In this document: piece by piece, positions 28,462-37,122 of the stretch | Layout: every line of letters starts with the position of its first letter | Position numbering within the stretch: the stretch's first letter is position 1 | Origin: Halarchaeum grantii | GTDB taxonomy: Archaea; Halobacteriota; Halobacteria; Halobacteriales; Halobacteriaceae | DNA: 64,000 nt | Direction: 5' to 3' | Assembly (NCBI RefSeq): GCF_014647455.2 | Contig: NZ_BMPF01000005.1 | Coordinates: 1-64,000 of the forward strand | Translations under genes and position numbers: made by a program | The notes under the pieces: model-generated | What the model saw: the letters and a program-made list of their open reading frames with translations, nothing else | What the model was told of the DNA's origin: nothing | The model's database searches: none

Positions 28462-31400
28462 ATGGCTGAGCTCCCGGAGTATGACTGGCAGTCGATTTAT
28501 GAGAGCCAACCCGCGACTACCGGCTCCAATCTCGTCAACGAGTTCTATATCCCCGCACTCAAGCGCAGCGTTCAGTACGACCGTGTCGCCGGTTACTTCT
28601 CGAGTAGTGCGCTCGCCGTTGCGGCGCGTGGGATTCACGCGCTCGTCGAGAACGATGGCGAGATGCGGCTCATCGTCGGTGCAGAGCTCTACGAAACGGA
28701 CCGCCCGGTTCTCGAAGCCCTGACTGACGAACTCGGCGAGGACTTGGACGAACTCGACGACGAGCAGTTGAACGCCCGCCTCCAACTACTCGCGCATCTC
28801 CTTCGCGACGGCCGCCTCACCATCAAAGTCGCCGTTCCCCGCCGAGGCAACTGGGGGATCTTCCATCCGAAAGTCGGGATCTTCCATGATAACGCGGAGA
28901 ACGCGATATCCTTTGAGGGGAGTGTCAACGAGACCGCGGGTGGGTGGGAGCGGAACTACGAACGCTTCAAGGTACATCGAGAGTGGCGGGATGGCCAGCG
29001 CGAGTACGTCGAGGGGGACATCGATACGTTCGAGCGACTCTGGACGGACGATCATCCCTACGTCGAGGTCTACGACCTCCCCAAGGCCATCGAAGAAGAG
29101 ATCATCGACTGGAAAGCACCAGACTCGGATACAGAAGTCGAGACCGCCCTCCAGGTCGCTCGTGGCGAAGCGCCACCCACGGAGAAGGACAAGGCGAACA
29201 TCGTCGCGGACGCCCCACTCAGTCCCGGTGGACTCGCCCTCGCGGAGGAAGGCAGCACCATCACCCCGTGGCCGCACCAGCGCGTCGTCTCCGACACGCT
29301 CGTTAACACGTACCCGAACAGCTTCCTCCTCTGTGACGAAGTCGGCCTCGGGAAAACGATCGAAGCCGGCCTCACGCTCTCCCGACTCGGCCTCACCGAC
29401 GAGCTCGAAACGGGACTCCTCCTCGTCCCCGCGAGCCTCACGATCCAGTGGCAAGAAGAACTCTGGGAGAAATTCAATCTCAACGCCTATCGCTTCGATC
29501 GCGGCAGCGGGAACCAGTACGTCTTCCACGATGCCTTCGGCCGTGAACACACGCCACCGTCCGCTACCGACCTCGATCTCACTGCCGACAAGCGCGAGGA
29601 AGCCTGGTCTGAGAGTCCGATATGGCGATTCCTCCACCAGCAACAATCCACAGCCACAAGCACTGGCCCGACAATCGTGATCATGTCGTGGCATACAGCC
29701 CGCCTCGACGACCGCTGGGACCAGGTCGCCCCCCGCGACAACGGAGTCGTCCGCACTCGGGACGACGTTCCAGCAAGTGTCCGCGGTCGGAACGCTAACG
29801 ATCGAGACGGCGTCTGGGACGCGGTCATCATCGACGAGGCCCACAACGCACGGTCGGGCAGTAAGTTCTACACGCTCCTCGAGCGCCTCCGCGAGCACAC
29901 ACAGGCGTACTACCTCCTGACCGCGACGCCGATGCAGTTGCATGCCGGGGAGCTCTACGACCTGATGACGCTCCTCGACCTCCCTGGTCGATGGGACACC
30001 AAGGAACGATTCGTCGAGTTCTTCGAGACACGGCAGGCTCTCACACAAGCACTCAGACAGCAGCTCGACGGCGAGACCACGACCGAGGACTCCTGGTCGG
30101 CGCAAGCCACACTCGACAAGCACCGCTATCAGGACCGACTGCCGACGGAGCGAGCGCTCTCAGACCAGATATTCGACGCCGTCGGAGCCGAACTCGAGAT
30201 CGGCGACGAGGATCAAGCGCGTGCACGCTCGAAGCAGCGCGTTCTGGAAGCCTGCAACCTCGCCAAAGACTACGGTGCACAGTACGACGGCTACCTCGAT
30301 CGCTTCGACGCCGCGGTCCGCGAATACGACGTCGACCCGTTCGACGCGAACGAGGACGAGAAACTCAAGTACCTGCTCTATCCCGACTGGAAGGCCGAGG
30401 AGGAGTGGCTGACGTACTCGCGGAACGACCGCCTCGGTGCACTCGATGACCTCTCCGAGGCGGGATGGCGCGTCGTCAAAGACGTACTCGCAGAATCGAC
30501 GCCCGTCGATGCCCTCATCCATCGGAATACACGGGATACCCTCCGGAAATACGAGCAGGTCGGGCTGCTCGACACCACCGTCCCCGACAGAAACCCCGAA
30601 CAACGCCAGATCAAACTCACCGAAGAGACACGCGAGGTCTACGACCGTATCGACGACTACACGCGAAAATTCTACAAGCTCGCCCAGCAGTCCGACGAGG
30701 CCGAAACGCGCGCCATCGGCTTCGTGATGACCACCTACCGCCAGCGACTCACCAGTAGCGTCTACGCAATTTCACAGAGCCTGCAGAACCGTCTCGCAAC
30801 CCTCCGCACACAACGAACCGTCCTCAAGGGGAAACAACGCGCCGCCGAGCGAGAACACGCGGACACCCAGCAAGTCATCCTCGAGACGCTCACCGAGTAC
30901 GACCTGGATGATTTCGATGCCCTCGACGAACTCGAGGGGAACCTCGAGGAAGCGGATCTCGCAGACGTCATCCCGAATGTAACCGATCAGGGGATCAACC
31001 TCCTCGAACAGGAAATCGAGGAACTCGAATCCTTCGTCAACGACTTGAAGCGGATCGACAACGACCCGAAGATCGGCCAACTCATCGATGACCTCGATGA
31101 GCTCGACCGCGACGGCCACAATCGCGTCATCATCTTCACGCAGTACACAGACACGATGGACTTCATCCGCGACCGGCTCACGTCCATCCACGGGGCGACA
31201 GTCGCAACGTATTCCGGACGCGGCGGCGAGCTATATGACGCCGAGGACGAGACGTGGACGACGGTTGGTAAAGAACGAGTGAAGCGAGAGTTCTCGACGG
31301 ATGACGGGCGGGTCGACATTCTCGTCTGTACGGACTCCGCGAGCGAGGGATTGAACCTCCAGGAGTGTGGCGCGCTCATCAACTACGACCTGCCGTGGAA

Positions 31401-32397
31401 CCCGATGCGTGTCGAACAGCGAATCGGTCGTATCGACCGTATCGGCCAGCGCTTCGACGAGGTGACCATCCTCAACTATAGCTACAAGGATACCGTCGAG
31501 ACAGACATCTACGACCGACTCGACGACCGGATCGGGCTCTTCGAGGACGTCGTCGGCGACATGCAGCCCATCCTCTCCGGTGTGAGCCAACAGATTCGTG
31601 ACGCGACACTTAACGCCGAGCGCGGGGAGAGCCAGCGTGCTGTCGAGCAGGCAGACCAGCAGTTCAGCGAGCAAATCGAAGACCAAGAACAGGGTGACAG
31701 GGTCGACGTCAGCGAATCACTGGACTCGGTCGATAGTCTCGTCCCCCAGGACGTGATTGATGAAGCGAAACTCGACGCATGGCAGTCCTACTCACACCCA
31801 GATATCGTCGACGTCGGCGATACCGACTACGAATACGCAGCGCCGTACCGAACGCCAAGCCTGCAGGCCGTCCTCGTTGGGAACGAAACGCTCGCCGAGA
31901 GCGGGGTCACGTTCACGTCGGTAACTGACGTCGAAATCGACCTCGATGACGGAGAATCTGCTGAGGAGTTCGCCTTCGCCGAGGATACCTATCGGGTTGC
32001 ACTCGGAGAATCCTCTATCGAGGCCCCGGAGACAGAGGGGGAGCAGACACTCGCGCAGGCGATCGCACCAAGTGAACGGCAGGTGGCAGTGACGTTCTCC
32101 GCAGAGTGTGCTGACGAGTTCCCGTCCGTCCAGTACCTCGCACCCGGGAATCCCCTCCTCGATGATCTCGTCACCACACTCAGACGGATGAGCGAGGAGC
32201 CGACTCGTCTCTCCCAGCAGATCCAGTCTCGGCCAGAGCAGACCGACTCTCCAGTTATCTGTGGATGGGGGCGCGACGGCAATCTTGGCCGCCTCGAGAA
32301 CGATGGAACGGTAGCCGAAGATCAGGCGATGCGTATCCTCCAGTCGTGGTGTGAGACGTTCCTCGAAAACCGCGAACAAGCGGCCCACTCCACATAG
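28462..32397 (+). CDS. PLD-nuclease/SNF2-type helicase fusion of the defence array
   Basis: A 1311-residue protein. The N-terminal about 200 residues are a phospholipase-D-like nuclease domain with HPK at 135-137 and the later GSVNE (about 153-157), one HxK...N half-site. An SNF2/RapA-type helicase follows: EVGLGKT (about 292-298), IIDEAHNAR (about 457-465), LTATPMQ, a long coiled insertion, then DSASEGLNL and RIGRIDRIGQ. DrmD of DISARM type 1 and helicases of DUF499/DUF1156 arrays are of this class. It probably translocates on DNA and may cut it. It is separated from the methyltransferase operon by two minus-strand genes. Confidence 0.85.
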   Translation: MAELPEYDWQSIYESQPATTGSNLVNEFYIPALKRSVQYDRVAGYFSSSALAVAARGIHALVENDGEMRLIVGAELYETDRPVLEALTDELGEDLDELDDEQLNARLQLLAHLLRDGRLTIKVAVPRRGNWGIFHPKVGIFHDNAENAISFEGSVNETAGGWERNYERFKVHREWRDGQREYVEGDIDTFERLWTDDHPYVEVYDLPKAIEEEIIDWKAPDSDTEVETALQVARGEAPPTEKDKANIVADAPLSPGGLALAEEGSTITPWPHQRVVSDTLVNTYPNSFLLCDEVGLGKTIEAGLTLSRLGLTDELETGLLLVPASLTIQWQEELWEKFNLNAYRFDRGSGNQYVFHDAFGREHTPPSATDLDLTADKREEAWSESPIWRFLHQQQSTATSTGPTIVIMSWHTARLDDRWDQVAPRDNGVVRTRDDVPASVRGRNANDRDGVWDAVIIDEAHNARSGSKFYTLLERLREHTQAYYLLTATPMQLHAGELYDLMTLLDLPGRWDTKERFVEFFETRQALTQALRQQLDGETTTEDSWSAQATLDKHRYQDRLPTERALSDQIFDAVGAELEIGDEDQARARSKQRVLEACNLAKDYGAQYDGYLDRFDAAVREYDVDPFDANEDEKLKYLLYPDWKAEEEWLTYSRNDRLGALDDLSEAGWRVVKDVLAESTPVDALIHRNTRDTLRKYEQVGLLDTTVPDRNPEQRQIKLTEETREVYDRIDDYTRKFYKLAQQSDEAETRAIGFVMTTYRQRLTSSVYAISQSLQNRLATLRTQRTVLKGKQRAAEREHADTQQVILETLTEYDLDDFDALDELEGNLEEADLADVIPNVTDQGINLLEQEIEELESFVNDLKRIDNDPKIGQLIDDLDELDRDGHNRVIIFTQYTDTMDFIRDRLTSIHGATVATYSGRGGELYDAEDETWTTVGKERVKREFSTDDGRVDILVCTDSASEGLNLQECGALINYDLPWNPMRVEQRIGRIDRIGQRFDEVTILNYSYKDTVETDIYDRLDDRIGLFEDVVGDMQPILSGVSQQIRDATLNAERGESQRAVEQADQQFSEQIEDQEQGDRVDVSESLDSVDSLVPQDVIDEAKLDAWQSYSHPDIVDVGDTDYEYAAPYRTPSLQAVLVGNETLAESGVTFTSVTDVEIDLDDGESAEEFAFAEDTYRVALGESSIEAPETEGEQTLAQAIAPSERQVAVTFSAECADEFPSVQYLAPGNPLLDDLVTTLRRMSEEPTRLSQQIQSRPEQTDSPVICGWGRDGNLGRLENDGTVAEDQAMRILQSWCETFLENREQAAHST

Positions 32398-32453
32398 CGA
32401 CTCCCCCTCTCGAAGCGGGTGTTACTTTGTGGCGAGAGTGAGCCGAGATAGGT

Positions 32454-33041
32454 ATGACCGAGCCCGATATCGAAGTTCTGGATGACAGTCAGGGGTATCC
32501 CTACTCCTCACACATCAGCGTTGAGGGAACAGAAGTCCAACATGGTGATCTCCTGCTGGTGTTTGAATCTGGGGAGAGTCGAACTGTCGACTTCTTTGAG
32601 CGCGTGTACGTGTTCACTTGGAAGGGGATCATCACTCACCTAATTGACGGTCCATTACCTGCCGAATTTCGCGAGTTCGAGGAATTCGCTGAAGACAAAG
32701 AGAGCGGACGGATCGCCGTCGTTCCCGAACGAGAGCAGGCCAGCTTCTTCAAAGACGACGAAACCATCCGGACAGTCTCCCTGTACCAGTACATCTACCA
32801 GGAGGGTATGCAGCCTATCCTTGTGGATGAGCAACGTGACCCAATCGATCGAGATCCGTATGAGCAGAGAGTTACGCTGTGTGGAGATTCGGATGAGGTC
32901 ATTGAAGAGCTATTCTCGAATACCCCACCAGCATCAGTAGATGAGAGTCGGCATCTTCGGAAATTCCTCCTTGCAGCGGGCTACAATGAGAGCAGCCTCC
33001 CAGAATCTGATGAAGCCCAACTGAATCAGTTTACTGAGTGA
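32454..33041 (+). CDS. Unknown protein downstream of the PLD-SNF2 helicase
   Basis: A 195-residue acidic protein (TEPDIEVLDDSQGYPYSS). It has beta-strands with GDLLLVFESGESRTVDFFER and VFTWKGIITHLIDGPLP, then a helical acidic C-terminus. No family is recognised. It follows the helicase by 56 bases on the same strand and may be an accessory gene of the array. Confidence 0.5.
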   Translation: MTEPDIEVLDDSQGYPYSSHISVEGTEVQHGDLLLVFESGESRTVDFFERVYVFTWKGIITHLIDGPLPAEFREFEEFAEDKESGRIAVVPEREQASFFKDDETIRTVSLYQYIYQEGMQPILVDEQRDPIDRDPYEQRVTLCGDSDEVIEELFSNTPPASVDESRHLRKFLLAAGYNESSLPESDEAQLNQFTE

Positions 33042-33541
33042 GTCTCTGACGAACCAGCTGTTACAGTGTTGGTTACAACTCAGTCATCCGGTCTGATTGG
33101 GTTAGCTGATTATTCAAGCTAGTCGATGATCCCTCGAAGGTCAGCCTCTAACGAGTCTCAGTCACTCCTACGCCATTCGAACGTCTCCGCCTTTCGTGGG
33201 CATTCTCCTCAATCGGGGCATCGTCGCAACATCGTCACGAGTGAGAGGGGAAGCACTCGCATATCTCGAACGAGTGTTCCCCGATAGAATCCCGATGCTG
33301 ACATCTGCGCTGTGTTCGAACAGTAGGTAACCCCCAAGATTGCACGAGTTAGCGATCCCCCACTCCTCCCCCCACTTTGCACGAGTTAGCGAACCCCGGG
33401 CTGCATTCTCAGAATTCGGGAGCCGTTGGATACGGAAGCACTTGAAACGACCCTTGTGAATTACAGAGGCGTGTTCTTGGAGGTTGAGGAGCGTGTGTAT
33501 CGCTATGTTCGATAGAGGGGAGACAGAGGTCGTTTCGAGTG
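33042..33541. other. Replication-module debris with iterons
   Basis: This 500-base gap has no gene. Bases 33240-33330 are a remnant of the DUF6735-like gene (compare 44699-44784: the phrase CTCGAACGAGTGTTCC is shared). Two iterons follow at 33331-33392 (separate entry). Bases 33435-33470 resemble 44850-44885 (ACTTGAAACGACC type). Confidence 0.6.
33331..33392 (+). repeat. Type I iterons (two copies)
   Basis: CCCCCAAGATTGCACGAGTT at 33331-33350 and the shorter ACTTTGCACGAGTTAGCGA at 33374-33392. The same unit occurs at 34568, 34601, 44787 and, inverted, 34799. These look like Orc-binding repeats. Confidence 0.6.
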
Positions 33542-34123
33542 TTAGGTCGGGGGTGATTTGATTGATTCGCGAACCTCGATTACAGTCTCCGGGTCAAGAT
33601 TGACTGACCAGACATAGGTGCGGCCACGGCTGAGACCTTCGTTGAGCGGTTCTTTTGTGAGGAAGCCAATCATCTGCAGATCGCTCAAATGATTGAGGAC
33701 GCTTTTGCGTGTAGTGAGCGGCGAGTGGCCGTGTTTCTCCGCGCTCGCTTCGTAGGCAGCACGGACGCGATCCGTCCGAATTGAGCCGTCATCCGCGAAT
33801 TGTGCAGGAGCGACGCTCTCAAGCACCAGTTGGGCGTGAGTCGCCTGATCGCGAATACGATGGAACTGACCGCGGTTAACCTGCTCGCGAATCGCCTCGA
33901 CGTGCGCTTCAGTAATAGTGTCATCACGGTCGCGTTTTGCTTTGCGACCTGCTTCTCGAAGCAGGTCGATTGCTTGGCGAGCACTTCCGTCGTCTTTCGC
34001 GGCGACGGCGGCGCAGTACAGGATGGCTGCCGGCTCGCAAACATCGTCCGGAAAGGCAGCTATCCCGCCTCTGTGTGGGGCGAAAAAGCACTTGAAATGA
34101 CCCCACCGTTGATTAACCAACAT
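33542..34123 (-). pseudogene. C-terminal fragment of an Orc1/Cdc6 gene
   Basis: The frame encodes the lid and winged-helix parts of Orc1/Cdc6: AKDDGSARQAIDLLREAG matches AAQDTGSARQAIRLLREAGE of the intact gene at 44973-46229, and LNHLSDLQMIGFLTKE matches its HLSDLNMLGLI. The N-terminal AAA part with Walker motifs is missing; homology starts near 34075. The nominal ATG at 34123 lies inside the promoter repeat and is not meaningful. The fragment is probably not functional. Confidence 0.75.
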
Positions 34124-34203
34124 CCGGTGAACAGCATAATATGTTGGTTAAGACGCTGTAGAGGCCACTGTGTGGCTGTTTGTCAACCCCAGAAGGGTAA
34201 GGG
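34113..34203. promoter_or_regulatory. Inverted-repeat promoter copy C and GTTTGTC leader
   Basis: TTAACCAACA (34113-34122) and TGTTGGTTAA (34142-34151) with a 19-base spacer. GTTTGTC starts at 34178, followed by a CCCC...GGG hairpin, 67 bases before the ATG of the TFB remnant at 34245. It matches copy F in front of the intact TFB gene. Confidence 0.7.
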
Positions 34204-34244
34204 TTCAGCGTGACGGCGCGTTCGGTGGAGTCCTCGTAGTCAGG

Positions 34245-34442
34245 ATGACTTCGAGAGACATCTACGCGAACGACTTCAACGAGGACGTCCAGCACGATCA
34301 GACGAACGGACGCCCTGCCCACGGCGACACGTCACGATCGCGAGCTCTCAACGACGATCGGATATCGAGCACTCCGGGCGGTCATCTGTCGCGACCGCAT
34401 CCCGTTGATGACGCCTACATCGTGAGGAGTTCAACGTGGTAG
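34245..34442 (+). pseudogene. N-terminal remnant of a TFB gene
   Basis: MTSRDIYANDFNEDVQHDQT matches the start of the intact TFB (MASREIYANGFDEDVQTDDQ). The zinc ribbon is gone: an internal deletion joins this start to DTSRSRALNDDRIS, which resembles the part near 47147-47180. The rest is unrelated. It cannot give a working TFB. Confidence 0.7.
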
Positions 34443-34556
34443 TCATCGTCGGTTCCCACCTCAATCGCGGCGTCTTCGTGAACCACGACGCAACGCTCAG
34501 ATACTCGAACGAGTATTCCGCGAATGGAGTGTCGATGCCGACGACTGCATCTCACA
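34430..34556 (+). pseudogene. Fragment of the DUF6735-like gene
   Basis: The DNA around CGCGGCGTCTTCG and CGAACGAGTATTCCGCGAAT matches the 3' end of the gene at 44149-44784. The frame is broken. It is followed by type I iterons, as is the intact gene. Confidence 0.65.
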
Positions 34557-34567
34557 CACCTGCCGGA

Positions 34568-34821
34568 CCCCCCCAGATTGCATGAGTTAGCGATCCCCCA
34601 CCCCCCACTTTGCACGAGTAAATGGACTTGAGAAGGGGAGAGGGACGAGATAAGTCCTAATCGGTGGAGAACGACTAAGAGGCTACAGGGAGAATAGCGT
34701 CCGCAGACCACGAGTGAGCGGGGTGGTTAGGTGGTGTGTTCTGCTGGTGTTCCCACGGTCGTAGCTGATAATCCGGGCAGAGGCAGTCTTGTGCAGGATT
34801 ACTCGTGCAATCTGGGGGGTG
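34568..34821. repeat. Type I iteron cluster before the orc gene
   Basis: Direct copies at about 34568-34594 (CCCCCCAGATTGCATGAGTT) and 34601-34620 (CCCCCCACTTTGCACGAGTA), and an inverted copy at 34799-34821 (ACTCGTGCAATCTGGGGGG). They flank the upstream region of the Orc1/Cdc6 gene at 34906 and probably form its replication origin. Confidence 0.65.
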
Positions 34822-34905
34822 GGTATGCGTTCTCAGGAACGCTGTGAATCTCGTGAAGCTCGTGAAGAGGAGGTTTATGTGGGTCGAGGAACCAGACCAA
34901 GACCG

Positions 34906-36114
34906 ATGGGGCTCAATTCGTTCACCCGGGACAACTCAATATTCGAGAACGAGACCGTTCTCAGAGACGAGTACACCCCAGACGACCTCCTCGAACGTGA
35001 CGACGAGCTCGCCGCCTACCAGAACGCACTCCGGCCCGTGATCAACGGCGCGCCGCCGAAGAACATCTTCCTCTACGGGCAGACCGGTGTTGGGAAGACC
35101 ATCTCGACCGACCTCGTCCTCAGCCAACTCCAGAGTGACGCGGAACAGTATGACGACCTCGGCGTCGAAACCATCTATCTCAACTGTAAGGATCTCTCGA
35201 CCTCCTACCAGGTCGCCGCGAATCTCGTCAACGTCTTCCGTGCGGACGACCCCGACCAGTCGACCATCTCGACGACCGGCTATCCGCAGTCGATGGTCTA
35301 CGATATGCTCTGGGAGCACCTCGAAGACCTCGATGGCACACACGCCCTGATCGTTCTCGACGAAGTCGACTCGATCGGCACTGACGACGGCATCCTGTAT
35401 CAGTTGCCGCGTGCCTCGACAGCCGGTCACGTCACCGACACCTACGTTGGCGTGATCGGGATCTGTAACAACTTCACCTTCCGCGACAATCTCAGCGCCC
35501 GCGTGAAAGATACGCTCTGTGAGGAGGAACTCCACTTCAAGCCGTATGACGCGAACCAGCTGGGCACGATCCTCCGCCATCGCGCGGAGAAAGCCTTCTT
35601 CGACGATGTCCTCGAGAGCGACGTCATCCCCGCCGCCGCAGCCTACGGTGCGCAAGAGTCTGGAAGTGCCCGTCAAGCACTCAAACTCCTCTACAAGGCT
35701 GGCGATCTCGCCCGCGAAGGTGAGCGGAGTACTGTCACTGGTGAGGATGTCGAGAACGCGCGCGAACTCATCGCGAAAGACCGCATCGGCGACGAAGTCA
35801 ACTCCCTCCCCACACAGGGCAAGCTCGCACTTACAGCCGTGTACACACTCGAACGCCGCGGTGAAACACCATCGAAGCGAATCCAGATCCACGAGGAATA
35901 CGAACGGCACGCGAGCGCCATCGACGCAGACGTCCTCTCCATCCGGTCGATTCACGACCGACTCAGCGACCTGCGCTTAAAGGGTATTCTCGACGGTGAG
36001 GAGCGAAACGACGGCCGTGGTGGTGGCTCGTACTACCAGTACCAGCTCGGCGATCGCGAGGACATCATCGGAGAGATCCTCCAAGAGGACGAGCGGCTCT
36101 CCGCTCTCTTTTAG
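34906..36114 (+). CDS. orc1: Orc1/Cdc6 replication initiator
   Basis: A 402-residue AAA-type initiator starting MGLNSFTRDNSIFENE. Walker A is GQTGVGKT (about 59-66) and Walker B LIVLDEVDSIG (about 146-156). The sensor and lid helices (GSARQALKLLYKAGD) and a winged helix (RSIHDRLSDLRLKGIL) follow, all as expected. It binds origin repeats and loads MCM helicase. I prefer ATG 34906 over the TTG at 34789, because conserved Orc sequence starts there and the extra part overlaps an iteron. Iterons lie directly upstream. Confidence 0.9.
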   Translation: MGLNSFTRDNSIFENETVLRDEYTPDDLLERDDELAAYQNALRPVINGAPPKNIFLYGQTGVGKTISTDLVLSQLQSDAEQYDDLGVETIYLNCKDLSTSYQVAANLVNVFRADDPDQSTISTTGYPQSMVYDMLWEHLEDLDGTHALIVLDEVDSIGTDDGILYQLPRASTAGHVTDTYVGVIGICNNFTFRDNLSARVKDTLCEEELHFKPYDANQLGTILRHRAEKAFFDDVLESDVIPAAAAYGAQESGSARQALKLLYKAGDLAREGERSTVTGEDVENARELIAKDRIGDEVNSLPTQGKLALTAVYTLERRGETPSKRIQIHEEYERHASAIDADVLSIRSIHDRLSDLRLKGILDGEERNDGRGGGSYYQYQLGDREDIIGEILQEDERLSALF

Positions 36115-36382
36115 TGCGAATCGAGAGCTAGTCCTGATGTCTAAACGAAAGCAGCGCGAATTCTCTACCCCACTGTGGGCGGGGGTGAAGCGCGTGCACT
36201 CGGCAGCGTTCCTATTGCAGAGAGAGCACTCACCCCTTGGAACACCTCCGGGAAGGCACGGTCTCTGTGTAGTAATGCGGGCAGACACTATCCAATATTA
36301 TCGCGCAGAATGGCGAACACCAAGTTGGACAACAGACGCCGGCACGGGATACTTATGGATCGGCAGATAAAGTAGAACCATA

Positions 36383-36652
36383 ATGGCCAGTTCGTCGTCG
36401 AACGAGAGTACGCACACGGGGGAGATTCGGCTCTGGCGGGAGGACGACTGGTGGATCGCAACGGACGTCGAAACCGGCGTCACGACGCAGGGGGAGTCAC
36501 GAGCGGACGCGCTCGATAATCTCGATGAAGCAGTCGCCCTCCACAAGGGCGAGATCGGTCACGAACCCACTGAGGAGGAACTCCGCGAGCTGGGCATCGA
36601 TCCCGCGGCGAACGCAACTGGCGAGGACGAACCTCCGGACGTCCTGAAGTAG
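36383..36652 (+). CDS. hicB: HicB-family antitoxin
   Basis: An 89-residue protein with the partial RNase H-like HicB fold: EIRLWREDDWWIATDVETGV, then TTQGESRADALDNLDEAVAL. It directly precedes the HicA gene with no gap (stop 36650-36652, start 36653). HicB binds HicA and usually represses the operon. Here it comes first, the reverse of the classical hicA-hicB order, which is common in archaea. Confidence 0.85.
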   Translation: MASSSSNESTHTGEIRLWREDDWWIATDVETGVTTQGESRADALDNLDEAVALHKGEIGHEPTEEELRELGIDPAANATGEDEPPDVLK

Positions 36653-36904
36653 ATGGGGCGGCGGACATTCTCCGGAATGGAGGTCGTGAAGGTCCTTGTG
36701 AACGCCGGGGGATTCGAGTGGCGACGTACAACGGGCGATCACGCGCAGTTGTACTACGAGCATCCGACAAACGAAGACGATCGCCGACAGGTGACGGTTC
36801 CACTTCACGACGAACTACGGACCGGGACACTTCGAAGCATCGCGGACGACGCTGGGGCACGAGACTTCGAGGCGTTCTGCGAATGGATCGACGCGAACTC
36901 GTAG
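36653..36904 (+). CDS. hicA: HicA-family toxin
   Basis: An 83-residue protein with the double-stranded RNA-binding-like HicA fold. It has the SGMEVVKVLVNAGGFEWRRT start, the catalytic His in GDHAQLYY, VTVPLHDELRTGTLRSI and a final helix. HicA cuts mRNA. The motif is intact. Confidence 0.88.
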   Translation: MGRRTFSGMEVVKVLVNAGGFEWRRTTGDHAQLYYEHPTNEDDRRQVTVPLHDELRTGTLRSIADDAGARDFEAFCEWIDANS

Positions 36905-36961
36905 CACGTCCACCAACGATTTTCCTCGTCACTCTCGCGTGCTGTACGCCCTCCGCCAAGA

Positions 36962-37042
36962 TTAACCAACATTCCACCGAGGAACCATTCTGTGTTGGTT
37001 AACTCGGTGTAGCTGGCTCCGTGTAGTCTGCGGCGTTTTGTC
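36962..37042. promoter_or_regulatory. Inverted-repeat promoter copy D with degenerate leader
   Basis: TTAACCAACA (36962-36971) and TGTTGGTTAA (36993-37002), spacer 21. GTTTTGTC follows at 37035. No gene follows on the plus strand before the convergent helicase gene, so this copy may be an orphan left by a deletion. Confidence 0.65.
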
Positions 37043-37122
37043 ATCTAGGAACGAGAAGCTATTCCTCGGGAACCGAGGGCAGGCGTCAGTATCGCCGTGA
37101 TCCGCCGCTCGGGACTCGGACG

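Noticed and set aside
16136-32397. BREX system
   Set aside because: No PglZ or BrxL-like gene is present; the ATPase and methyltransferase are of DUF499 and DUF1156 type.
33331-34821. CRISPR array
   Set aside because: The repeats are irregularly spaced, present in both orientations and next to orc genes, as iterons are.
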